From an uncultured Bacteroidota bacterium (GTDB lineage: Bacteria > Bacteroidota > Bacteroidia > Bacteroidales > VadinHA17): 7,199 nucleotides of DNA. The stretch lies in the NCBI GenBank assembly GCA_903865465.1, contig CAIPJU010000977.1:1-7199 (forward strand), read 5' to 3'. Below are positions 1 to 6,518 of this stretch, piece after piece; the stretch's first letter is position 1; every line of letters starts with the position of its first letter. Position numbers and translations under genes: made by a program. The notes under the pieces were generated by a model. The model was not told the origin of the DNA. It ran no database searches and saw only the letters and a list, made by a program, of their open reading frames with translations.

Positions 1-1
1 C

Positions 2-133
2 TTTACAGGCAATATTGAATTGTTTAGCAACTCAGTAAGAATACTTAGCCAATATGCAAGCTGGAATTTGGCTGATTTAAACAAAAACCATATAGAAGTA
101 TTGGCAAAAATCAAAACCGGTTTCGGAATTTAA
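2..133 (+). CDS. C-terminal fragment of an unrecognised protein (5' end outside window)
   Basis: One frame is open from the left edge to a TAA at 131-133, giving the last 43 residues of a protein that ends in IKTGFGI. The fragment is mixed hydrophobic and polar, with a probable helix around the SVRILSQYASW stretch. It shows no motif I can tie to a family. Given hsdR downstream, an upstream restriction-modification gene such as a specificity or methyltransferase subunit would be a natural guess. However, the tail does not resemble the usual HsdS or HsdM C-termini, so no function is assigned. The stop lies 10 bases before the next ATG, which suggests co-transcription with the deaminase fusion gene. 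Confidence 0.55.
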   Translation, partial: FTGNIELFSNSVRILSQYASWNLADLNKNHIEVLAKIKTGFGI

Positions 134-143
134 TGCTAAAATT

Positions 144-1643
144 ATGGCAAAAAAAGAACATAAAATCGGCAACAAATACACCACACGGGAATTGATGGAG
201 TTGGCAGTATCAGAAATGTACAAATCAATTCCTGACCCGAACAGAAGTGATGATAAACCGAATCCTAAAGTGGGGGCTGTTATTGCTACCAAAGAAGGGG
301 TTTTGGTTACGACATCGCATAGGGGTGAATTGCGAATTGGCGACCATGCCGAGTTTACTGCCATCGAACGTAAAAATCGTGGTAATAAATTGGACGATTT
401 GGTTATTTATGCCACACTCGAACCATGTGCCCCCGGGGCAAGAAATCATCCAAAGCTTTCATGTGCTGAAAGAATTGTAAACGCACGTATAGCTAAAGTT
501 TATATTGGACATATCGACTCTGATCCATCGGTTGCGGGAGACGGCAGGGATTTTCTAATTGCTAATAAGGTGGTGGTTGACTATTTTGATGATGATTTAG
601 TCGAGGAAATTAATACGGCAAACAAAAAGTTTTTCGATGATGCAACTGTACGGGCACATGAAATAAATCCAAACCCATTACTACCTAAACTAACGATATT
701 AACACAGGGTATGGGTAATTTTGATATTTCCGACTTGTCGGAAGAAGCTCAACAAGAACTTATTAACCGCTTAAACCTCGGTTTTAAAATTAATTCTGAT
801 GGGTTTACAAAATACCTTACCCAATTGGGACTTGTTTTTAAACCCGAAAATTCTAAAACAATACGGCCAACAGGCATGGGATTATTGCTCTTGGGCAGAA
901 ACCCACAAACTGAATTTGAACAGGCTCGAATAAAATTTACAATAGAACAATCAGTTGGCGATGCGAAAATAAAGGACATTGAAGGTCCTCTTTTATTAAT
1001 GCCCGGGAAAGTGGAAGATTTGCTTGATCTAAGTTTTTTACCTGAAATAAATCGGGAGAATTTCCATCGTGAAGAAATTATTGATGTTTCAAAGAAAGTG
1101 CTTCGTGAGCTCATTATCAACGCAATTGTTCACAGAGATTATACGATAAGGGACAAACAGGTTCGGGTTATTGCATCAAAAGAAAAGATTGAGATATGGA
1201 GTCCTGGTGCTCCGATTATTTCATTGGACAAGTTTAAATCGTTTGAAGTGCCACCTATTAGTCGGAATCCTAAAATTGCCTATCTGTTTTTCAAAACTGG
1301 TTTGGTTGAGGAACGTGGTATTGGAATGAAAGAGTTGAAAGCATTCAAAGATGACAACAGCTTGCCTAGTCCAACTTTCCGAATGGATAACGAATATTTT
1401 ATTATCACTATTTTTAGAAAGAAAGCAAAACCTGCTATTGAACAATTAAATGATGAGGAATTATTGGGATATCAATACTTACTAAAACAGAAGAAGGTAA
1501 GTAAAAAACAATACGCTGAGTACTTTAACTTTGACGAAAAGAAAGCACAAAGACATTTGTTAAGGTTTAAAGATTTAAAATTGGTTAAGCAAGTTAGTGG
1601 TGGTCCAAAAACCGAATATGAATTGATAATATTGTCCAGATAG
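144..1643 (+). CDS. RibD-like zinc deaminase fused to a Schlafen/RecG-type ATP-binding domain and winged helix
   Basis: This is a 499-residue, probably cytosolic protein with three parts. Residues about 10-170 are a zinc-dependent deaminase domain: NPKVGAVI at 40-47, the catalytic HAE at 68-70, and a TLEPC...C zinc site with Cys95 and Cys107. The following VYIGHIDSDPSVAGDG stretch is also typical of RibD-like deaminases, but there is no RibD reductase domain. Residues about 240-430 match the region shared by Schlafen/AlbA-type regulators (HATPase_c_4): GLLLLGRNPQ at 247-256, an N-box-like RELIINAIVHRDY at 321-333, IEIWSPG at 349-355 and GLVEERGIG at 386-394. In those proteins an AlbA_2 domain normally comes first; here the deaminase takes its place. 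Residues about 437-495 look like a winged helix-turn-helix. The substrate is unknown; a free nucleotide, a base or nucleic acid are all possible. The start at 144 is the first ATG in frame after the upstream stop. The TAG stop lies inside a TGTCCAGATAG element. Domain assignment is confident, biological role is not. Confidence 0.88.
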   Translation: MAKKEHKIGNKYTTRELMELAVSEMYKSIPDPNRSDDKPNPKVGAVIATKEGVLVTTSHRGELRIGDHAEFTAIERKNRGNKLDDLVIYATLEPCAPGARNHPKLSCAERIVNARIAKVYIGHIDSDPSVAGDGRDFLIANKVVVDYFDDDLVEEINTANKKFFDDATVRAHEINPNPLLPKLTILTQGMGNFDISDLSEEAQQELINRLNLGFKINSDGFTKYLTQLGLVFKPENSKTIRPTGMGLLLLGRNPQTEFEQARIKFTIEQSVGDAKIKDIEGPLLLMPGKVEDLLDLSFLPEINRENFHREEIIDVSKKVLRELIINAIVHRDYTIRDKQVRVIASKEKIEIWSPGAPIISLDKFKSFEVPPISRNPKIAYLFFKTGLVEERGIGMKELKAFKDDNSLPSPTFRMDNEYFIITIFRKKAKPAIEQLNDEELLGYQYLLKQKKVSKKQYAEYFNFDEKKAQRHLLRFKDLKLVKQVSGGPKTEYELIILSR

Positions 1644-1957
1644 GGAATATAAATGCTTATAATGCTGTATCTGGACATGGTTTTGATTTTAAGTGTCCAG
1701 ATAGGGTTAATTATACTGCAAATATTGGAGAAATACTGGTAGTACCGATGCTGTATTTAAATCTGGACATAGGGTTCAATATCTTTATAATCATTGTTTT
1801 AATGACATATCTGGACATATATCTGGACAAATTAAACTGTAAGAATTCTTGCAGGACATCTTGCGGGACATTCTGTCCCTTAAGAGGGCAGATTTCTAAT
1901 TCCAGGAGCGTTAAAGGACAAGATAAAGGACAAAGTGTCCCATATAATGAAAGTTGA
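1644..1957 (+). pseudogene. Possible decayed coding tail with Gly-His/Gly-Gln repeats, frames broken
   Basis: No intact gene is supported here, but fragments of coding-like sequence appear in all three frames. One frame is open from 1622, inside the end of the deaminase gene, to the TGA at 1955-1957, and reads SGHGFDFKCPDR early and KGQDKGQSVPYNE late. A second frame, open from 1711 to the TAA at 1840-1842, reads SGHRVQY and then DISGHISGQIKL. A third reads AGHLAGHSVP before the TAA at 1881. Short Gly-His/Gly-Gln and Cys-Pro-Asp repeats of this kind resemble, from memory, the repetitive linkers before the winged helix in some Schlafen-type ATP-binding proteins. The region could therefore be a frameshifted extension of the upstream gene or the remains of a paralogue. 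The repeats may equally be DNA-level elements that happen to read this way. Confidence 0.25.
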
Positions 1958-1969
1958 AAGGATGAATAA

Positions 1970-2251
1970 GATGATAAAGGACATGAATTTGAGTATGGAT
2001 GTCCGGATAATATTAAAAGTTCAATTTTCTATATAACTGATATTCAAGATATAATTACAATAAAAGATAGTAATATAATTGAATCCGGACATCTATCCGG
2101 ACATCATTGTCCGGATAGAACTGAAAGTAATGTTGTAAATGGACAATCTGGACAAAATAGGGCTACAATAGAGAAAGATGTCCGATATAATCCGGATGAT
2201 AGTATTGAGATTAACCAAAATAACGGACATTTTATCGGACATGTCCGATAA
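1970..2251 (+). pseudogene. Stop-free stretch without a start codon, Gly-His repeat-rich, ends just before hsdR
   Basis: After a TAA at 1967-1969 one frame stays open for 93 codons to a TAA at 2249-2251. It contains no ATG, GTG or TTG, so it cannot be a normal separate gene. All six GGACA copies in it, and the three nearest copies to its left at 1916, 1928 and 1979 taken together, read in the same phase as Gly-His or Gly-Gln (for example SGHLSGHHCPDR and NGHFIGHVR). This is the same frame as hsdR, separated from it by the single stop and 36 bases. The constant phase suggests former coding sequence. HsdR already has a complete N-terminus, so this is unlikely to be a missing part of HsdR. A decayed linker from a Schlafen-type protein is one explanation. 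Confidence 0.3.
2093..2118. repeat. Perfect 11-bp inverted repeat (4-base loop) within the array
   Basis: CTATCCGGACA at 2093-2103 and TGTCCGGATAG at 2108-2118 are exact reverse complements separated by TCAT. In RNA this would be a strong hairpin in the leader of hsdR. It is not followed by a T-tract, so it is not an ordinary intrinsic terminator. TGTCCGGATA at 2000-2009 could pair with the same left arm (10 bp), so two exclusive folds are possible. Confidence 0.8.
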
Positions 2252-2253
2252 AA
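2230..2253. promoter_or_regulatory. 24-bp perfect palindrome 34 bases upstream of hsdR
   Basis: The core TATCGGACATGTCCGATA (2233-2250) is perfectly self-complementary, and the symmetry extends three bases on each side with TTT and AAA. It ends 34 bases before the hsdR ATG, contains the stop of the preceding open stretch, and is the last element of the GGACA/TGTCC array. A symmetric site in this position fits an operator for a dimeric regulator of hsdR; there is no spacer for a normal hairpin loop. The symmetry is certain, the regulatory role is inferred. No matching promoter could be placed with confidence. Confidence 0.5.
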
Positions 2254-2287
2254 AGAGGAAAAGGATAAAATAACAAATGCATTAAAA

Positions 2288-5200
2288 ATGGCAACAGATA
2301 AAACACCCGACCATATAAGGCTTGATGAGAAAAACCACGTTGAAGAACCGTTTTTAAAGCAGCTCGAGAGTATGCCCGGCATAAATTGGGCTGTTTTGCG
2401 TTTGGAAATGGGGCCAGGCCAAACTCCACAACAAAGCCAACGTGAAGATTTTACACAGGTTATCATGAGGAAAGATCTGGAAACCGCCCTGAAAAAAATC
2501 AACCCGTGGATGAATGAGCAGCAGGTGTTTGAAGCCATAACAGACATCACCTCATTCGAGGGAGATAATTTGTATAAAAACAATCAACAGGTTTTGAGAT
2601 TGCTGATAAACGGAACAAAAGTACAAAATCAGACTTCTGAAGGATTGCGCTATGAACCGGTTTATTTTATTGATTTCGACAATGCCCGAAACAACAGCTT
2701 TGTTGCCGTTTCGCAATTTAAAATCCGGATTATTGGTACCGACAAGCATATTTATCCCGATATTATTTGCTTCTTAAACGGAATCCCTGTTTCTGTAATT
2801 GAATGTAAAAGCCCCCGGACAAAAGAACCAATTCCCGAAGCCATCGATCAGTTAATGCGCTATTCAGAACAACGCGATTACATTAAGGAAGGCTCAAAAC
2901 CTTTGTTTTATTATAATCAGATTATTATTGCCACTTGCAGGAACAAAGCCAAATTCGGAACCGTAACTACAAGCATTGAAAAACACTTTTACCGTTGGTC
3001 CGACCCATTCCCCGATACCGTCGAAACTCTTGCGGAGTATTGCAATCCGCAAAAAACATATTTCGTTGATAAAGAAGGAAACGACGATATAGATATCCCT
3101 CATGATTTCCGAACTTCACCGAACGACCAGCAACGCCTGGTTCATGGCATGTTGAGACCCGAAAACCTGCTAAGCATTATCCGGACTTTTTCAATTTGGA
3201 CAACAACAGACAATGGAGAATTAATAAAGGTTGTTGGACGGTACCAGCAACTCCGGGCAGTTAAAAAAACAGTCGAACGACTTTTGACAGGTAAAAACAG
3301 AGACGAAAGAGGCGGAATTATTTGGCATACCCAGGGTTCGGGCAAATCGTTAACAATGGTATTCTTAATAAGGGAAATGTACCTGCACCCTTTTCTGCAA
3401 TCGTATAAAGTTGTTTTGCTCACTGACCGAACACAATTAGACGACCAGATCAAACAAACAGCAAAGTCGGTTGGATACACAATCAATGACCCTGATAATA
3501 TAACCACTTTAAAAACAGTCCTGAAAACAAACACATCTGAAATTGTTTCGGCAATGATTCATAAATTTCAGGAAAAAGATTATCAGACTGCATTTCCTGA
3601 GTTAAATACGTCCGATAAAATTCTGATATTGACCGACGAAGCGCATCGTTCGCAATACACCAAATTAGGGGCAAACCTCGACAGGGCATTGCCAAATGCA
3701 ACACGTATTGCATTTACAGGAACACCTATTGCCCGAACAGAACAAACATTTGGCGATTACATCGACAAATACACCATGCGTCAGGCAATTAAGGATGGGG
3801 TTACCCTGGAAATAGTTTACGAAGGCAGAACTCACGAAGCTAACGTGGACGATAAAAAAGGCGCAGACAAAAAATTTCAGGATGTATTTAAAGATTACAA
3901 CGTTGGTGAGCAAATTGAAATATTGGCCTATGGCACTAAACGGGCATATCTCGAATCAGAAGAAACCATTCAGGATAAAGCCAGGGATATGCTAAGGCAT
4001 TATGTAGAACATGTTTTTGCTAACGGATATAAAGCCCAGGTAGTTTCAGTTTCTAAAGAGGCCGCCCACCGCTATAAAAAAGCATTTGAAGTTGCTAAAG
4101 TTGAACTATTGGAAGAACTAAAAACTGATAACCCTTATAAAGTTACGATCGAAACTTTTGAAAAATTAGAAACCGCTGTTGTGATTTCTGATGTTAACCA
4201 TAACGACCAACCCGATTTAAAGCAATATGCCGATGGTAAAGAACGCAAATCAGCCATTGCCGGGTTCAAGTTAAAATTCAGGAAAACAGAAAAAACAGAA
4301 GGTTCGGCCGATACACAGGCAAATGGAAATATTGGGATTTTGATTGTGGTGGATATGCTGCTTACCGGTTTCGATGCTCCCATTGAACAAGTAATGTATT
4401 TAGATAAGGTAATTGTAAATCATAATCTTTTACAGGCAATTGCCCGTGTAAATCGTGTTTACGATGATGAAAAAAAGGTTGGTTTTGTAGTAGATTATGT
4501 TGGAATGGGCAACCATTTGAAACGGGCTTTAGATGCTTATTGGGAAAAAGAACAAGAAGAGATTACAGGATGTTTTCTTGGCAATGCCGAATTGTTGGCA
4601 GAATTGAAAAATGCTCATGAAGTATTAAAAGATGTGTTCGAAACAAATGGATTATCCTATTACTCCGATCCCGACGACATTTTCAACATATTCTATGATG
4701 AAGACATACGTTTTTGTTTTACCGAGGCTTTTGACCGTTTTTCAAAAGCACTCGACAATGTATTTCCCCGTAAAGAAGCCCTGGATTATTTAAATGATTT
4801 AAACCGTTTTGCGGAGATAAATACGTTGGCTTCACAACATTTTCGTGATCAACGAATGAGTATGAAAGGTATTTCTGAAAAACTCAGAAAGGTTACCGAC
4901 GAATTCCTTAAATCAAAAGGCATTGAAACAAAAATTGAGCCTATTTCAATTCTTGATGACAAGTTTTTTGATAATGTAAAGGCCATAAAACGGAAAGAAA
5001 CAAAGGCGGCAAGAATTGAACACGCCATTCGTGAGATTATCAATATTAAACTTGACGAAGATCCCGAATTATATGCTTCATTTGCAGAGGAATTGGCAAG
5101 AATATTGGCGGCATTCCGTGAAAATTGGGAAGAAATTTATCGTTTGCTTGAGGAACTGAGAAAGAAAATTAAAAAGGCACAGGAAGAAGATACAAAAGGT

Positions 5201-5530
5201 TTAAATCGTAAAACCCAAATGCCAATTTATCGAAAGCTAAATGCTTTGATTTACGATAAAAAAGATAATCCAGGCGATGATGAAGTAAACAACCTGCTCA
5301 TCTGGACGAAAGAAATTTACGGAATGTTAAAAATCGAATTGGCTCTGATTGGGTTTTGGAATAATCCTGCATCGGTTGCAAGATTGCGAGGCGAGATTTC
5401 TAATTACATTGCTTCTGAATGTCATTCGATACACTCTGCCTTCAGTAAAAGAAATGAAATTGCACAAGAGGTTTTAGCCTGGGCAAAAGATGAAAGAATA
5501 ACATCAGCAATTATCTATTCAGAAGATTAA
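2288..5530 (+). CDS. hsdR: Type I restriction endonuclease, R subunit (HsdR)
   Basis: HsdR is the translocating, DNA-cutting subunit of a type I restriction-modification complex; it needs HsdM and HsdS, neither of which is seen here. The 1080 residues are a full family length. Residues about 1-250 are the nuclease domain: Asp158, Glu172 and Lys174 (in YPDII...IECK) form the PD-(D/E)xK site, with the QxxxY motif at Gln188-Tyr192. The superfamily 2 motor follows: Walker A TQGSGKS at 348-354, motif Ia around VVLLTDRTQLDDQ at 375-387, DEAH at 450-453, TGTP at 477-480, LLTGFDAP at 691-698 and motif VI QAIARVNR at 716-723. Residues about 760-1080 are mostly helical and charged, as expected for the part docking on the methylase core. 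All catalytic residues are intact. The start at 2288 gives a typical N-terminus (TPDHIRLDEKNHVE). AG-rich sequence lies at 2254-2265, but too far upstream for a standard ribosome site. Confidence 0.97.
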   Translation: MATDKTPDHIRLDEKNHVEEPFLKQLESMPGINWAVLRLEMGPGQTPQQSQREDFTQVIMRKDLETALKKINPWMNEQQVFEAITDITSFEGDNLYKNNQQVLRLLINGTKVQNQTSEGLRYEPVYFIDFDNARNNSFVAVSQFKIRIIGTDKHIYPDIICFLNGIPVSVIECKSPRTKEPIPEAIDQLMRYSEQRDYIKEGSKPLFYYNQIIIATCRNKAKFGTVTTSIEKHFYRWSDPFPDTVETLAEYCNPQKTYFVDKEGNDDIDIPHDFRTSPNDQQRLVHGMLRPENLLSIIRTFSIWTTTDNGELIKVVGRYQQLRAVKKTVERLLTGKNRDERGGIIWHTQGSGKSLTMVFLIREMYLHPFLQSYKVVLLTDRTQLDDQIKQTAKSVGYTINDPDNITTLKTVLKTNTSEIVSAMIHKFQEKDYQTAFPELNTSDKILILTDEAHRSQYTKLGANLDRALPNATRIAFTGTPIARTEQTFGDYIDKYTMRQAIKDGVTLEIVYEGRTHEANVDDKKGADKKFQDVFKDYNVGEQIEILAYGTKRAYLESEETIQDKARDMLRHYVEHVFANGYKAQVVSVSKEAAHRYKKAFEVAKVELLEELKTDNPYKVTIETFEKLETAVVISDVNHNDQPDLKQYADGKERKSAIAGFKLKFRKTEKTEGSADTQANGNIGILIVVDMLLTGFDAPIEQVMYLDKVIVNHNLLQAIARVNRVYDDEKKVGFVVDYVGMGNHLKRALDAYWEKEQEEITGCFLGNAELLAELKNAHEVLKDVFETNGLSYYSDPDDIFNIFYDEDIRFCFTEAFDRFSKALDNVFPRKEALDYLNDLNRFAEINTLASQHFRDQRMSMKGISEKLRKVTDEFLKSKGIETKIEPISILDDKFFDNVKAIKRKETKAARIEHAIREIINIKLDEDPELYASFAEELARILAAFRENWEEIYRLLEELRKKIKKAQEEDTKGLNRKTQMPIYRKLNALIYDKKDNPGDDEVNNLLIWTKEIYGMLKIELALIGFWNNPASVARLRGEISNYIASECHSIHSAFSKRNEIAQEVLAWAKDERITSAIIYSED

Positions 5531-5533
5531 GAA

Positions 5534-6208
5534 ATGGAAATCCGGTATTCAATAATATATTCTGAAAGGAAAACCCTTAGCATAATTGTTGAGCGTGACC
5601 GTTCTGTAATTGTACGTGCACCTAAAAACACAAGTACAGAAGTTATTGCAAAGGAAATTGAAAAACGGAAACACTTGATTCAAAAGAAGATTGAACATAA
5701 TCAAAAGTACCCTTACGAAAGACAGGTAAAGGAATTTGTTGCCGGTGAATCACTGATGTATTTAGGGGAGAATTATAAACTTAATGTTGTTGATGAGCAA
5801 ATTGATGGAGTGCTTTTTGACAACAAGTTCCTGATTAGCAAAGAGAATCAAAATCAAGCCAACAGGCTTTTCAAAGCATGGTATATTAAATCAGCCAATG
5901 AAATAATTACACCAAAAGCAAAAGCTATTGCTAATCAGATAGGTGTAAAATACAATAACATCAATATTCTGGATATAAAGTACCGTTGGGGTTCCTGTAC
6001 ACCAAAAGACAATATACATTTTAACTGGAGGTTGATTAAAGCTCCTATTTCTGTGATAGAGTATATAATTGTTCATGAACTGACACATTTATTGGAATCA
6101 AATCACACACAAGAATTCTGGAATCGGGTTTCAGCGCAATTACCCAACTACGAAAAGGCAAAACACTGGTTAAAAGAAAATGGACATGAATTAGAAACTG
6201 ACTTTTAA
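5534..6208 (+). CDS. YgjP-like (DUF45) M48-type zinc metallopeptidase
   Basis: This 224-residue protein has the layout of the YgjP/DUF45 family: an N-terminal beta-rich part (about 1-105, with VIVRAPKNTS at 25-34), a helical middle, and a C-terminal zincin core. RWGSC at 151-155 is a family signature. HELTH at 181-185 is the HExxH zinc site with Glu182 as catalytic base, and His191 in the following ESNHTQEFW is the likely third ligand. No signal peptide or membrane segment is seen, so it should be cytosolic. The ATG lies 3 bases after the hsdR stop, which indicates an operon and perhaps translational coupling. Such genes are, to my knowledge, often found beside type I restriction genes, but their substrate is not established. 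A role in proteolytic control of the restriction complex is only an inference. Confidence 0.93.
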   Translation: MEIRYSIIYSERKTLSIIVERDRSVIVRAPKNTSTEVIAKEIEKRKHLIQKKIEHNQKYPYERQVKEFVAGESLMYLGENYKLNVVDEQIDGVLFDNKFLISKENQNQANRLFKAWYIKSANEIITPKAKAIANQIGVKYNNINILDIKYRWGSCTPKDNIHFNWRLIKAPISVIEYIIVHELTHLLESNHTQEFWNRVSAQLPNYEKAKHWLKENGHELETDF

Positions 6209-6487
6209 TAAATATCGCAAAAATGTAAATACCTTATTTTAGAACCAAGGATAAATAAACATCCTGTCTTTCTCCCTCACTCCCGCTCTCCCACTCACAC
6301 TTTTTTCCACAAAATATTCCTGAGCTGGTCGACAAGCTTTCTACCGGTCATTTGCTATTATTGATCACAAGGACCGGAAACACTCAAATCCGACGTTGAA
6401 GCGTGCAAATAACACCCCTTTTTAATCTTACTACCTTTCATGGCAAAAACGGTAATCCTGAAATAAGCCGCGTTAAGAAACTTTAAG

Positions 6488-6518
6488 CAAGCGTTTATCC
6501 TTGTAAACCCAACGCTTG
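6488..6518. repeat. Inverted repeat CAAGCGTT / AACGCTTG
   Basis: CAAGCGTT (6488-6495) and AACGCTTG (6511-6518) are exact reverse complements around a 15-base loop. TAAG before and CTTA after can extend the stem past a 2-base bulge, and GTTTA/TAAAC (6493-6497, 6504-6508) offers an alternative inner pairing. No T-tract follows, so it is a poor terminator. A recombination site or small structured RNA is possible but unproven. Confidence 0.5.

Larger units (their letters stand above)
1633..2253. repeat. Dense array of GGACA/TGTCC elements in direct doublets and inverted pairs
   Basis: By hand I count 15 GGACA (starting at 1673, 1765, 1813, 1825, 1854, 1866, 1916, 1928, 1979, 2087, 2099, 2141, 2150, 2225, 2237) and 8 TGTCC (1633, 1694, 1874, 1936, 2000, 2108, 2179, 2242). 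About one would be expected by chance in 620 bases. Five direct doublets have exactly 12-base spacing (1813/1825, 1854/1866, 1916/1928, 2087/2099, 2225/2237). Four of these are followed within 0-4 bases by an inverted TGTCC. Flanks change along the array (CTGGACA on the left, A/GGGACA in the middle, CCGGACA then TCGGACA on the right). The inverted partners usually change to match: TATCTGGACA with TGTCCAGATA, GGGACA with TGTCCC, CTATCCGGACA with TGTCCGGATAG. It fills the gap between the deaminase fusion and hsdR. Function unknown: structured RNA, protein-binding array and decayed coding repeat are all open. Confidence 0.85.

Noticed and set aside
2..133. Naming the left-edge fragment hsdS or hsdM
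   Set aside because: Context makes it tempting, but the 43 residues show none of the usual C-terminal features of those subunits.
144..700. Riboflavin biosynthesis gene ribD
   Set aside because: The deaminase motifs are RibD-like, but the reductase domain is absent, other domains follow, and no riboflavin genes are nearby.
1748..1957. Separate 69-residue gene starting at 1748
   Set aside because: Its frame is already open upstream from 1622, its first half is hydrophobic and differs from the Gly-His pattern that appears there in another frame, and the whole lies within the repeat array. Better read as a broken or incidental frame.
1633..2253. CRISPR array
   Set aside because: The repeated word is only 5-11 bases, occurs in both orientations, and has irregular spacing (9, 12, 51, 75, 108 bases and others). 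There are no uniform repeats or spacers and no cas genes in the window.
6248..6272. Intrinsic terminator after the peptidase gene
   Set aside because: The only stem is AGGAT/ATCCT, 5 bp and A/T-rich with an 8-base loop, followed by GTCTTTCT and not a clean T-run.
6370..6400. tRNA 3' remnant as an integration site
   Set aside because: ACTCAAATCC faintly resembles a T-loop, but there is no matching T-stem, acceptor stem or anticodon arm around it.
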